A stretch of DNA of 64,000 nucleotides from JABDMH01 sp965223165 (GTDB lineage: Bacteria > Bacteroidota > Bacteroidia > Chitinophagales > Saprospiraceae): the NCBI GenBank assembly GCA_965223165.1, contig CBDCVQ010000020.1, positions 1-64,000 of the forward strand, written 5' to 3'. This document shows positions 25,758-35,341 of the stretch, piece after piece (the first letter of the stretch is position 1; each line of letters opens with the position of its first letter). Position numbers and translations under genes: made by a program. The notes under the pieces are model-generated. The model was not told where the DNA came from, searched no databases, and was given only the letters and a program-made list of their open reading frames with translations.

Positions 25758-28700
25758 ATGAAAACATCGTACCCATGGCTAATCGGTTTTATCTTGCTTT
25801 GTACAGCCCAGCTCTTCGGGCAGGGATATACGTACAATGTCTACTCCGGCAGCGACTACTACGCGTATGTCGACTTCAACATCGACGCCTTTTGCGACTG
25901 CAACAACAAGTACAGTTTCGCTGTCTACAAGGGCAGCGTGTCAGCGTCCAATCTGCTGGGCAGCAGCTCCTCCAAGAAGGGCAAGGTCACGATGAAAGTC
26001 GGGCCCAAGTCCAATCACAACTACCGCATGGCTGTGGTGGTCACCGGAAAGAACAACTTTGTCTTTGACTGCGCGGTGAGCTGCGAGGGGACCGGATCCG
26101 CATCGCGACGCGTAAGCAGCTCTTCCATCCGCAGGCCCAGATCGCAGTCCGCCACCCGGACCAACGACTACATCGACGTGAGTTGGATCTCAAATACGGA
26201 CATTCCCAAGGGGAGTCACTACTACGAGATTGCCAAAGACGATCCAACCAATGTGGTCGCCACCAGATCAGGAGTGGACAAAAACAAGACGCAGACCTGG
26301 CGTGACCAAGCCGTAGGTCCAAATGAGCAGCACACCTACTATATCTACACCCGTACCAATAGTTGGGGTGGCCACAAATCAACCGCGTCTATCACAAGTG
26401 GTGCCACCCGGCCCAGAAGCTTGAATGCGTCCGTTGGATTAGCGCGCAAGGTAGATCTCAGCTGGGATGACCTCTCCGCAGCCACAGACATGGCGGTCAT
26501 CAAAAGAGACGGTGCCCAACTCGCAGAGATCAACATTAACAGTGCCGCAGATACGGCCTTCTCCGACAGCGATCCGGCTTTGATTCCCGGTCGCACGTAT
26601 AAATACACCATCTCGTGGACCAAGAGTGACGAGACATACACCTTAACGGCCTTTGGCTCCAGCCAGCCCAATGGACGTATTAGCGGAAAAATTCAAACAC
26701 CGCTGACGCAGCTGCCAATACCAGGCGTGGAGGTGTGCGTGATCCAGGAAGTGGACTTAGACCAAAGTCCGGCCGGATGGATGTATTGCGACACCACAGA
26801 CGAATTTGGCAACTACGAGGTACGAAGAATTTACTATGGCTCTGAGGCCACCTTTACCATCGTGCCATCCAAAGAGAATCATGCCTTTGACCCCATGCAG
26901 GTAGAAGGCCAACGCCTGGAACTGGATTTCCCCAGTGCCAACGTCAACTTTGACGACACCACGGCCTTTATCGTCAGTGGGCGCATCGTACAAACACTAC
27001 ATGGCGACACCTGCGGATTGCCCGGCATAGAAATGTGGGTAGACGGCATCTTCAAAGGCACGACGACCGATGAGGACGGCAATTTCTCCATCGGGGTAGA
27101 AGAGTCAGGCACCTACCTCATCGAACCGCGGCTGCTGGGGCATACCATGGTGCCAGAGAGTCGATCTGTACTGGTTGACAAGGATATCGTGGGCGTTGAC
27201 TTCGAAGACACCAAGATGCATCCCATCGAGGGCGTGGTCAAAGCTGGTTGTGATCTATTCATTGGACATGCCGAGGTGCGTATCTACGCCGGCACCAACT
27301 CAATCTGCTTCGATACGACCCTGACAACGGACACCGCCGGACGCTATCAGGCCGTGTTGCCAGCACGCCAATACCAGGTCGAGGTCACCCAGTTTGAACC
27401 ATCCGAGGGACTAGCCATCGATCGTGATGAGGTGCTCTCTTACTTCAATACCGAGTCCGCAAACCTCACGTTTGAAGCACAGCAACGCGACTTCATCTTC
27501 CGTCGACCCCCCTCGATCGCGATCAAAGGTCTGCCTGCCGTGAGTTGTGCCGACCTGGGAGCAGCGATCGTTGAGCAATCGACCTCGTACAACCTTGAGA
27601 TCGCGGTCTCAGAGACCTTTGGTGATGAGAGTTGCTTTGTTGAGACGGGCTACGTCATCGTCTTTGATGAGGTAAGTGATCGGGATAGTAAGCCCGACAC
27701 CCTCGAGCTTATAGATGGCAAGGTGGAGTATGTCCTGCGACCCGGGGCGCCCAATCTGGTGGCTCCACATCACAAATTGCTGCAAGTGATTGCGGTGGTG
27801 GAAGATGAGATCTCCGACTGGTCCGAGCCCTTGCTCGTCACCGGACTGCGCCCGAGGGAGCAGACCTTTGCCACCGTGATGCCCGAAATTCCCTTCATGA
27901 TCCTGCACGACCCTCCGGGTGATGCCAGCTACAGCTTCAGGGAAGAGGGTACGACTTCGGGCTTGGCCATGCGGATGTATGCACAAGCTGAAGGTAGCGT
28001 GGAAACCAGGGCTCAGGTAAAACTGGGATCCAAGTTTGAGATCGAGGTCTCGCCGATCACCGATATTGAGAGCGAGTTCTGGGGCACGATTGGAGGATCT
28101 CTGGAGGTGGGAGCCCGAGCGGTCGGCTCCACCGAGCTGGTCATGACGACCTCTACCGTCGAACGTTTCTCTACCTCGGACAATTCACAAATCACCGGCG
28201 TCGAGGGCGATCTGTACATCGGCGCCGCCATGAACATGCTCTACGCCTTGGCAGATGTGCTCTCAGTCGATCCCAGCGGCTGCATGGTCAATCTCACCCA
28301 GGACATGATCATGGGCAATGACGGCTTTGCCACCACCTTCATGTACACCGAGGACCATATCAAAAACTCCCTTATCCCACAGTTACAGCAGATACGGGAT
28401 TTGTACATTGAACAGCAGTCAGACTCAGCAGAAATCTACCGCAACCAGATCTCCGTATGGCAGCAGGTCATCGACAACAACCGTCGCAACAAACAAAAGG
28501 CACGATTAATCGAAAACCGCTCATTTAGTGGAGGAGCTGCCTACACATCCACCACGACCTTTGAGTCACAGGCCAGTGCTACCCTTGAGGTAAGCGCCTT
28601 TCTCAATACGAGTGTGGTCGTGGGTGCCGGCTATGAAATCGCCGGCTCAGGGGTCAGCGGTGAGGTGGAGACGCGGCTCAGTCTCGAGCTGGGGGCCTCC

Positions 28701-30503
28701 GTCACCGGATCCGAGGTCAAGAGCGTGACGACGGGTTTTGAGCTCAACGACGATGATCAGGGCGACTTCTTTAGCGTCAATATCCGTGAGGATCCGATCT
28801 ACGGCACGCCAGTCTTTGACGTCGTTAGTGGGCGCAGCAGCTGCCCCTTAGAAGAATTCACCCAACCGCGGGAGTCGGTACAATTGCAATCGGACTCTTA
28901 TGCGCAATTTGACCTGCCCGCAGACGGAACGGCCGTCTTCAAACTGGACCTGGGCAATATCAGCCAATCTGACGAACCGCGCACTTATCTCTTGCGGTTT
29001 CTCCAGGAAAGCAATCCCGATGGTGCGATGGTTACCATTGGCGGAAGCCAGGCACAAGCGCCTATACCATACACCATTCCGGCAGGAGGTAAGCGCAGCG
29101 CCACCGTCACAGTGGAACGCGGCGCCCGGGCCTTCAATTACAGCAACCTGCAGTTTGTCCTGACCTCCGGATGCGAAGATGAGGCGATCGCAGACACTGT
29201 GGGGCTATCCGTCTCCTTCGAAAGTGACTATCCGGACCTCCGCATCGTCAAGCCAAATCCCACCTGGACGGCGACAGCCAGCGATGATGACCTCCTGCTG
29301 GTCCGATTTGCCGGCTATGATGAGACCCTGTTACAGAAGATCCAATTGCAATATGCGCCGGCAGGCACCTTTGCCTGGGAGGTGGGACAGGAATGGCTGC
29401 CCGCTGCACTGGGAGGCTTTGGCGGAGACTTTACCGACCTCTGGGATCTCTCCATGATGGAAGATGGCACCTACGATGTGCGATATCGCGCAGACTATGC
29501 CGACGGAGACATGTACTCAGATATCCATACCGGCACAATTGACCGGGAAGGTCCATCCCTCCTTGGCCTACCAGAACCTGCTGACCTCGAGTTGGTGCTT
29601 GGAGATGTGATTTCTGCCAGCTTTAATGAGGGCATTGACTGTGATCAAATTGGTCCTGCGCAGGTAGTCATGACGAACAGAGAAAACGAGGAGACCTACC
29701 CGGTTCAACTTGGTTGTTCCGGCAACCGACTGATCATTCAGCCACTATGGAATCTCAGCTCGCACATCGGCGAAGACATTCGGATCGAATTGAGCGGCAT
29801 CACCGATCTCCTGGGCAATCCCTCAGCAGATACGGTGTTCACGTGGTCCTTCGTGGTGGGCGGACAGAGCGGCCTGGACGACAATGACGTCGATCAGGAC
29901 GGCATCGAAAATCAACTAGACAATTGTTCCTTGGCCGCCAATCCGTCGCAAGAGGACACAGACGGCGATGGCATCGGAGACCAATGCGATGATGACATTG
30001 ACGGAGATGGCATCATCAACGTAGAAGACAATTGTGCCACTGTGCCAGGAGAAGATCTAACGGATACGGATGGCGATGGCATTGGAGACCTATGCGACGA
30101 TGACATTGATGGAGACGGGATCTTAAATGCAGTAGATAATTGTCCGACGATGAGCAATCCAAACCAGGAAGATGTAGATCAAGATGGGGAGGGAGATTCC
30201 TGTGACGAAATGGTCACTAGCCTAGCCAATATCCGTTGGGATCTGGAAGAGCTACTCATCTCGCCGAATCCTGCGTCCGAATGGGTGACCCTGGAATACA
30301 CGGGAGATCCACTGCGAAGTCCCCGACTGCTATTGACCAACGTACAGGGAAAACAGCTGGCGGCCCAACGTTTGGAGCTGGCCACCTGTGCAGGTGATTG
30401 CCGCTGGCGGGTCAATGTCTCCGAGCTCGTCAGCGGCACGTACATCGTAGCCATCATCGATGACCGGCGCCTGATCCGGGGAAAGATGCAGGTGCTTCGG
30501 TAG
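25758..30503 (+). CDS. Giant T9SS-exported multidomain surface protein
   Basis: This 1581-residue protein starts at the ATG at 25758, giving a signal peptide (MKTSYPWLIGFILLCTAQLF, cleavage near GQG). Near residues 120-300 there are fibronectin-III-like strands. Three CarboxypepD_reg-like domains follow at about 305-510 (ISGKIQTPL, VSGRIVQTLHG and IEGVVKAGC starts). A long middle region without family assignment includes beta-rich segments with repeated aromatic and Gly pattern. Close to the C-terminus are a Big_5-like Ig domain and thrombospondin type 3 calcium-binding repeats (DTDGDGIGDQCDDD, DIDGDGIINVEDNC and so on). The protein ends with a T9SS sorting domain starting at LLISPNPASEWV. 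The middle may be an uncharacterised rigid stalk or ligand-binding part. It is transcribed away from the repeat array and ends before a strong hairpin. Confidence 0.88.
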   Translation: MKTSYPWLIGFILLCTAQLFGQGYTYNVYSGSDYYAYVDFNIDAFCDCNNKYSFAVYKGSVSASNLLGSSSSKKGKVTMKVGPKSNHNYRMAVVVTGKNNFVFDCAVSCEGTGSASRRVSSSSIRRPRSQSATRTNDYIDVSWISNTDIPKGSHYYEIAKDDPTNVVATRSGVDKNKTQTWRDQAVGPNEQHTYYIYTRTNSWGGHKSTASITSGATRPRSLNASVGLARKVDLSWDDLSAATDMAVIKRDGAQLAEININSAADTAFSDSDPALIPGRTYKYTISWTKSDETYTLTAFGSSQPNGRISGKIQTPLTQLPIPGVEVCVIQEVDLDQSPAGWMYCDTTDEFGNYEVRRIYYGSEATFTIVPSKENHAFDPMQVEGQRLELDFPSANVNFDDTTAFIVSGRIVQTLHGDTCGLPGIEMWVDGIFKGTTTDEDGNFSIGVEESGTYLIEPRLLGHTMVPESRSVLVDKDIVGVDFEDTKMHPIEGVVKAGCDLFIGHAEVRIYAGTNSICFDTTLTTDTAGRYQAVLPARQYQVEVTQFEPSEGLAIDRDEVLSYFNTESANLTFEAQQRDFIFRRPPSIAIKGLPAVSCADLGAAIVEQSTSYNLEIAVSETFGDESCFVETGYVIVFDEVSDRDSKPDTLELIDGKVEYVLRPGAPNLVAPHHKLLQVIAVVEDEISDWSEPLLVTGLRPREQTFATVMPEIPFMILHDPPGDASYSFREEGTTSGLAMRMYAQAEGSVETRAQVKLGSKFEIEVSPITDIESEFWGTIGGSLEVGARAVGSTELVMTTSTVERFSTSDNSQITGVEGDLYIGAAMNMLYALADVLSVDPSGCMVNLTQDMIMGNDGFATTFMYTEDHIKNSLIPQLQQIRDLYIEQQSDSAEIYRNQISVWQQVIDNNRRNKQKARLIENRSFSGGAAYTSTTTFESQASATLEVSAFLNTSVVVGAGYEIAGSGVSGEVETRLSLELGASVTGSEVKSVTTGFELNDDDQGDFFSVNIREDPIYGTPVFDVVSGRSSCPLEEFTQPRESVQLQSDSYAQFDLPADGTAVFKLDLGNISQSDEPRTYLLRFLQESNPDGAMVTIGGSQAQAPIPYTIPAGGKRSATVTVERGARAFNYSNLQFVLTSGCEDEAIADTVGLSVSFESDYPDLRIVKPNPTWTATASDDDLLLVRFAGYDETLLQKIQLQYAPAGTFAWEVGQEWLPAALGGFGGDFTDLWDLSMMEDGTYDVRYRADYADGDMYSDIHTGTIDREGPSLLGLPEPADLELVLGDVISASFNEGIDCDQIGPAQVVMTNRENEETYPVQLGCSGNRLIIQPLWNLSSHIGEDIRIELSGITDLLGNPSADTVFTWSFVVGGQSGLDDNDVDQDGIENQLDNCSLAANPSQEDTDGDGIGDQCDDDIDGDGIINVEDNCATVPGEDLTDTDGDGIGDLCDDDIDGDGILNAVDNCPTMSNPNQEDVDQDGEGDSCDEMVTSLANIRWDLEELLISPNPASEWVTLEYTGDPLRSPRLLLTNVQGKQLAAQRLELATCAGDCRWRVNVSELVSGTYIVAIIDDRRLIRGKMQVLR

Positions 30504-30532
30504 GATACACTTTTTTGACGTATTTTATTCCC

Positions 30533-30560
30533 AGGGGGTTACCACACGTTGGTACCCCCT
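30533..30560 (+). terminator. Hairpin after the giant T9SS gene
   Basis: AGGGGGTTACCA and TGGTACCCCCT form an 11-bp stem with one bulged T and a short loop, 30 bp after the stop codon. No long T tract follows, so termination efficiency is uncertain. Confidence 0.6.
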
Positions 30561-30641
30561 AATTTGTACGTAGTCCCTACTGCAAAAAAAGCGACAAGAT
30601 GTCCCATTTCGGATCTTCCGTTTGTCACATAAAAAAAGCCT

Positions 30642-30980
30642 ATGAAGGAGTTTCTGCTGATCTTGAAAGGCGATGGCATGCGCCATCTGTCTCCGGACGA
30701 ATTGCAAAAAATCTTCCAAGAATATCAACGCTGGGTGCAGGATCTCGGTGACCAATATCTAGCAGGCCAACGATTGGAAGACCGAGGCGCACTACTACCG
30801 AGCTCCACAGCGCCCATGATGACGGATGGACCCTTTCTCGAATCCAAGGAGATGATCGCCGGCTACTTTCTTATTCAGGCAGCTGACCTGGAAGAGGCGG
30901 TGCGTATCATTCGTTCGAGCCCTCATCTCGGACTCTATCAGATCGAAGTAAGACCCATCGCCTTTCCCAAAATGACCTGA
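30642..30980 (+). CDS. YCII-related (DGPF-domain) protein
   Basis: This 112-residue YciI-like protein has an alpha/beta ferredoxin-like fold. The N-terminal strand is KEFLLILKGDG, and the diagnostic TDGPFLESKEMIAGYFLIQA block lies at residues 61-80. DGPF proteins are encoded next to ECF42-type sigma factors, as here: the sigma gene starts 2 bp after this stop codon, so the two are translationally linked. The biochemical function of the family is unknown. It is probably part of the regulon or a ligand-binding partner of the sigma factor. Confidence 0.9.
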   Translation: MKEFLLILKGDGMRHLSPDELQKIFQEYQRWVQDLGDQYLAGQRLEDRGALLPSSTAPMMTDGPFLESKEMIAGYFLIQAADLEEAVRIIRSSPHLGLYQIEVRPIAFPKMT

Positions 30981-30982
30981 TC

Positions 30983-32320
30983 ATGGAGGTTACACACCAT
31001 CCATTGGTCGAGCATCTTTTTCGGAATGAATATGGCAAATTGGTCGCATCACTCACCCGCATATTTGGCACCGCCCACCTCCAATTGGCAGAAGACACGG
31101 TGCAGGAATCGCTCATTGCAGCCCTCGACCATTGGGCCCACAACGGCGTACCAAACAATCCCGAGGGGTGGCTGCATCAAGTGGCCAAGCGCAAGGCATT
31201 AAATCACCTGCGTCGACTCAAGTCCGAGCACAGATATCGGTCCAAGCACCAAGCCACGGATTCAGAGATCGAGCACATCCATGAGATATTTTTGGACGAG
31301 GAAATCTCGGATAGCCAACTGCGCATGATATTCACCTGCTGTCATCCGGGCATCCGGCCGTCGGCGCAGATCGCCCTGATCTTGAAGATCCTGGGTGGTT
31401 TTGGCACCCGAGAGGTAGCCAATGCGCTCCTCACACCGGAAGCCACCATTCGCAAGCGAATCTATCGGGCCAAGGCCTACATTCGGGATGCAGCGCTAGA
31501 CTTTCATGTACCTAGCGGTGCGACGCTCGTCGAGCGGATGGACACGGTGCGTACCGCCCTTTACCTGCTCTTTAATGAAGGATACCACCGCACCACCGGT
31601 CCAAACACAATTCAGCAAGATCTCTGCCTGGAGGCCATGCGCCTGACCAAGTTGCTCGTAGATCGATACCCTACGGACGCGCAAACCAATGCCCTGCTGG
31701 CGCTCCAATGCTTTCATACTTCGCGCTTTGATGCCCGTATCGACGATCGAGGGGGCATCGTCATCTTTGCGGAGCAGGATCGATCTCGGTGGAATCAGTC
31801 CCTGATCAATCAGGGCATGCAATTTCTCCATCGATCACAGCAAACCCATATGCTATCTACTTATCATCTTGAGGCAAGCATTGCTGCGCATCATAGTATG
31901 GCAAAGAGTTTCACTGATACGGACTGGCAAAGCATCTTGGCTAATTATCAAATATTATTGGAGCTAAAACCCACCCCCATTATCCGCTTGAATATTGCTG
32001 TTGTACTGGATCAATTAGACCAACGGGCGGAGGCTGATGAATGCATCGGTCGATTGATCAGCGAAGGTGCTCTAAGCAGCTATTATTTATTACCCGCCAC
32101 CCTCGGTGTATTTTATATGAAGCGAGGTGATTTTGCCAACGCTCTAAAGCAATTTGAGCAAGCCCTGCATTTGCAACCGCCGGAAAATGCCCGCTCCCTC
32201 CTCCTGGAGCGCATTCGTATTTGCCAGACGGGCGAAAATGACCTCACAAATAGATCTGATAATCCTATCGCCCTGGAGGGTCACTTTCACCAAGGAGATC
32301 CTTCGCCGCCCTCACAATAG
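30983..32320 (+). CDS. ECF42-type RNA polymerase sigma factor
   Basis: This 445-residue group ECF42 sigma factor lacks an anti-sigma gene nearby and carries its own C-terminal control region. Sigma2 occupies residues 1-90 (LAEDTVQESLIAALDHW, WLHQVAKRKALNHLRR). Sigma4 covers about 115-175 (IALILKILGGFGTREVANAL, then LTPEATIRKRIYRAKAYIRD). The DUF6596 region FNEGYHRTTG follows, and the C-terminal half is TPR-like helices (YYLLPATLGVFYMKRGDFAN). In ECF42 the C-terminal extension is required for activity. The immediate DGPF neighbour upstream and an AHSA1-type gene convergent downstream are typical of this group. Its last 34 bp overlap the 3' end of that gene. Confidence 0.92.
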   Translation: MEVTHHPLVEHLFRNEYGKLVASLTRIFGTAHLQLAEDTVQESLIAALDHWAHNGVPNNPEGWLHQVAKRKALNHLRRLKSEHRYRSKHQATDSEIEHIHEIFLDEEISDSQLRMIFTCCHPGIRPSAQIALILKILGGFGTREVANALLTPEATIRKRIYRAKAYIRDAALDFHVPSGATLVERMDTVRTALYLLFNEGYHRTTGPNTIQQDLCLEAMRLTKLLVDRYPTDAQTNALLALQCFHTSRFDARIDDRGGIVIFAEQDRSRWNQSLINQGMQFLHRSQQTHMLSTYHLEASIAAHHSMAKSFTDTDWQSILANYQILLELKPTPIIRLNIAVVLDQLDQRAEADECIGRLISEGALSSYYLLPATLGVFYMKRGDFANALKQFEQALHLQPPENARSLLLERIRICQTGENDLTNRSDNPIALEGHFHQGDPSPPSQ

Positions 32321-32718
32321 GTGATCAGGCTTTGCATAAAATGATGCCAGGTCTTTTTGGTGTCTTCAAAAGGAGGTTTTCCCTTCCACTGCTCATCAAA
32401 ACCCACATGAGAAAAGACCACTGCGCATCCGGTCTCACGGGGTGAAATCTCCGTAATAATTCTGGTACCCAACCACGCGGGATTGGGCATGGCAGTACAC
32501 TCCCACACCACTTTGGCCGCTGGCTCTAATGCCACGGTGCGAAATCCCATCTCGATGATCGTACCCTGCTTATTAAATCGCAGCAAAGAGGTACCACCTT
32601 CCTCCTCGCCCACCTGACAATCGGCAGACCACCAGCCTTGTATTCCTTTTTGGGTCGATGCGGCTTGATAAATCGTAGCCGCCGATGCCTTAATCTCCAA
32701 TTCGTGCTTAATGTCCAT
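32287..32718 (-). CDS. SRPBCC/AHSA1-family protein
   Basis: This 143-residue START-like domain protein of the AHSA1 group starts at the ATG at 32718 (MDIKHELEIKASAATIYQA). The AHSA1 pattern is seen in TQKGIQGWWSADCQVGE, MGFRTVALEPAAKVVWECT and the C-terminal helix KKTWHHFMQSLITYCEGG. The fold binds hydrophobic ligands. Genes of this type are frequent partners of DGPF/ECF42 systems. It converges on and overlaps the sigma gene by 34 bp, so mutual interference of transcripts is possible. Confidence 0.85.
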   Translation of the reverse strand: MDIKHELEIKASAATIYQAASTQKGIQGWWSADCQVGEEEGGTSLLRFNKQGTIIEMGFRTVALEPAAKVVWECTAMPNPAWLGTRIITEISPRETGCAVVFSHVGFDEQWKGKPPFEDTKKTWHHFMQSLITYCEGGEGSPW

Positions 32719-33046
32719 CACGAAAAATTCAAATTTTACGTTGACCCCAATCATGCAGGATGTCGATTCTGAGGATTTTGCAACCTTCTCATCACGAATC
32801 GCTATTGTATGATTTGGGTTTTGAAATAATCTATATCACTCTCCTGACACCGGAGTCATGGCTAATGGGACAGTGGCAGTCATCTTTTTTATTGGTCGGG
32901 CCATGCCGTCGTACATTGGCCTGTCTTTTTTACGAAATGAAAACGGTGATCCGCACATGGCCCCTTTGTGGTGCGCGATGTCATGCTCCAGCTCCACGGC
33001 AAATGGCAATAAATCAAGGAACGTCTTATCTTGAAAAGAAAATCCT
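32719..33046. other. Divergent intergenic region, no supported gene
   Basis: This stretch of about 330 bp lies between the AHSA1 gene and a small membrane protein. Open frames exist on both strands but lack recognisable protein motifs, and the two overlap each other. A decayed gene cannot be excluded. Confidence 0.45.
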
Positions 33047-33421
33047 ATGGCCATCTCCCGCCGTCACCCGGTAGCCACTGTACTAATCGGTGCACCCATA
33101 GGTCTCCTTTTTTTGTACGTCTCCTTTTTGGTCTTCGTGGTTGGGCCCACCGATGTTACCCCAGCCAATTGTCGGCAGATCCATGGTGAGGTCAAGGCCA
33201 TTGGAGAAGCTGGCACAAATGACGTGACCATTGAGCTGACCGACCACTCCGCATACTTTTACATCAACCGAGGACTGGAGCGCGGCCTGGACCTAGGGGA
33301 TCTCCGTACACACCTATTGGGGCAGCAAATTCAGTTGTGGCATGCCAAGTCGTGGCCACTGCGAGGCGGACACGTGGTACAATTGCAGGTAGGCGACGAC
33401 ATCATTTATTCGGAATGGTAG
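33047..33421 (+). CDS. Small membrane-anchored hypothetical protein
   Basis: This 124-residue protein has one strong hydrophobic segment near residues 10-35 (TVLIGAPIGLLFLYVSFLVFV), followed by a soluble domain of about 85 residues rich in beta strands. The domain contains NDVTIELTDHSAYFYINRGLE and ends HVVQLQVGDDIIYSEW, which resembles an OB-like or small barrel fold. The family was not recognised. The domain would face the periplasm or outside. No operon partner is evident. Confidence 0.6.
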   Translation: MAISRRHPVATVLIGAPIGLLFLYVSFLVFVVGPTDVTPANCRQIHGEVKAIGEAGTNDVTIELTDHSAYFYINRGLERGLDLGDLRTHLLGQQIQLWHAKSWPLRGGHVVQLQVGDDIIYSEW

Positions 33422-33517
33422 CGAGGGACTGGGTAATCCCACCGCGAGCAGCCGTCGAATCCTGCCACCAGCGGCAGACCCGATCTCGCGAAATCGTATT
33501 TTAGTAAAAAAAGCATC

Positions 33518-34993
33518 GTGAAAAAGTGTCTGCTCGCACTAACCCTCGGATCCGTCCTTTGCCTATCTGCCCAGAGCCCTTACGATATCGTGCTCCGAGG
33601 AGGTCGCGTCATGGATCCGGCGACCGACTTTGATGAAATACGGAATGTGGGTATTCAAGGCGATCGAATCGCAGAAATCTCCACCGAAGATTTGGTGGGT
33701 GAGGTTGTGATTGATGCCACGGGCTTGGTGGTCGCCCCGGGATTTATCGATCTACATGTACACGGCATGACCAACCAGGCACACGCCTACCAAGTACGCG
33801 ATGGTGTCACTACCGCCCTGGAGTTGGAGAGCGGCGAAGCATTTCTATCTCACTGGCTAGCGAGCAAGACCGGCCAGTCGATCGTAAACTTTGGCGCTAC
33901 CGTACCGCATGGTATCCTGCGTGCCTTGTCCATGGAGCAGTACCGACACTATTTTGCTGCCGCGCTTGAGGCGGTCGAGACGCATGGCATCCATAGTCCC
34001 GAGCTATCCAAGATCATGATCAATCTGGGCCGGGCGGGCTACCAATCGCTCGAAGAAGATGATCTCCCCGTATTGCAGCAACATATCAAGGAAGCCCTGG
34101 CCGAGGGTGCTCTTGGTATCGGCATCCCGGTGGGCTACTATCCCGGCGCCACCTCCGGCGAAATCTTTGCCGTCTATCGTACCGCGGCGGAGATGCAGGC
34201 TCCCGTCTTCTCGCACACGCGGGGTTTCGGACTGCCCGGGATTCAAGAGGCGGTAGCCAATGCCACGACGACCGGCGCCCCCCTGCACATCGTCCACGCC
34301 AATAGTCTGTCACTCGGGGAGATCCAGGTCACCCTGGATATGGTCGCCGCCGCTCAGGCGCAAGGGCTGGATGTAACGACCGAAGTATATCCCTACACCG
34401 CCGCCTCCACCTCGCTTGAATCGGCCCTTTTTGATGAGGGCTGGCAAGAAACCCTCAACATCACCTATGAAGATCTCCAGTGGGAGGCTAGTGGCGAGCG
34501 TCTGACCAAAGAGACCTTTGCCAGCTACCGCAAGCAAGGCGGCACCGTGATTATTCACATGATGAAACCCGAGTGGATCCTAAAAGGTATCATGGATCCC
34601 CGTACCATGATCGGCTCCGACGGTATGCCCTATGCACCAGGCGCTCATCCTCGTACGGCCGGCACCTTCTCCCGAGTACTGGGACGGTATGTGCGGGAAA
34701 AGCAGGCCCTCAGCTTGATGCAGGCCCTTAAGAAGATGACGATCATGCCGGCGGAACGGCTCGCTGATATCGCTCCCATGATGCAGCGTAAGGGGCGTCT
34801 GCAAGTCGGTGCAGATGCCGACATTACCCTCTTTGATCCAGCCACCATCATCGACAAGGCGGATTTTCAGGGACTCCAATTCTCGGAAGGGGTCATGCAT
34901 GTGATCATCAATGGGGTGCCCGTCGTCCGTGATGGTGAAAACGTCGAAGGGGCCTTCCCCGGCCGACCCATTGTGGGCCGCTATCGGCGATAG
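33518..34993 (+). CDS. Secreted amidohydrolase, D-aminoacylase-like
   Basis: This 491-residue amidohydrolase-superfamily enzyme starts at GTG 33518 and has a signal peptide (KKCLLALTLGSVLCLSAQS). The composite N-terminal beta domain DIVLRGGRVMDP is followed by the metal site APGFIDLHVHG (HxH). Further ligand regions are SHTRGFG, HIVHANSLS and the Asp-containing IGSDGMPYAPGAHP. The last matches N-acyl-D-amino-acid deacylases, which cleave N-acyl-D-amino acids or related amides; D-hydantoinase-like or other urease-superfamily activities are alternatives. The C-terminal part closes the small beta domain (GRLQVGADADITLFDP). It is likely periplasmic. Confidence 0.87.
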   Translation: MKKCLLALTLGSVLCLSAQSPYDIVLRGGRVMDPATDFDEIRNVGIQGDRIAEISTEDLVGEVVIDATGLVVAPGFIDLHVHGMTNQAHAYQVRDGVTTALELESGEAFLSHWLASKTGQSIVNFGATVPHGILRALSMEQYRHYFAAALEAVETHGIHSPELSKIMINLGRAGYQSLEEDDLPVLQQHIKEALAEGALGIGIPVGYYPGATSGEIFAVYRTAAEMQAPVFSHTRGFGLPGIQEAVANATTTGAPLHIVHANSLSLGEIQVTLDMVAAAQAQGLDVTTEVYPYTAASTSLESALFDEGWQETLNITYEDLQWEASGERLTKETFASYRKQGGTVIIHMMKPEWILKGIMDPRTMIGSDGMPYAPGAHPRTAGTFSRVLGRYVREKQALSLMQALKKMTIMPAERLADIAPMMQRKGRLQVGADADITLFDPATIIDKADFQGLQFSEGVMHVIINGVPVVRDGENVEGAFPGRPIVGRYRR

Positions 34994-35118
34994 ATCGATC
35001 TCTCAACGTCTCCCGAGCTGGCCAGGACCATCGACCACTAGTCGACCGGTACCGTCCACTCGCTTGTCCGGACAGCTGCCGGTAGAGGGGATTACCATGA
35101 GCCGGGGCAAGAGCATCA

Positions 35119-35300
35119 ATGATGACACAACCAAATCACAGGGCGCATAGAGCGATCATGTTTACCGACATCCAGGGCTATACCGCGCTGATACAGCACG
35201 ACGAAGCTTCTGGCATCCGGGTGAGACCGATGCATCGCCCGGTGTTTGAGCGAGAAGCAGCCACCACAATGTCTAGCCGGCCACGACGTTATATTGACAC
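35119..35300 (+). pseudogene. Remnant of a class III cyclase gene (N-terminal fragment)
   Basis: An ATG at 35119 opens a frame reading AIMFTDIQGYTALIQHDEA and then an HRPVFEREA-like segment. These are the first 50 or so residues of a class III cyclase of the type at 10566 (there FADIDGYTAIMHRDE). After about 35245 similarity is lost, and no HYGDG motif or second metal Asp follows. The fragment ends just upstream of the methyltransferase gene at 35342, which probably replaced the rest of the gene by deletion or insertion. It is unlikely to be functional. Confidence 0.7.
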
Positions 35301-35341
35301 TGGAAGATATTTCACCCGTCACATTCCAGCGAACCATCTAC

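Noticed and set aside
32760..33074. Small frame between the AHSA1 gene and the membrane protein
   Set aside because: No motif, no start context, and overlaps the next gene.
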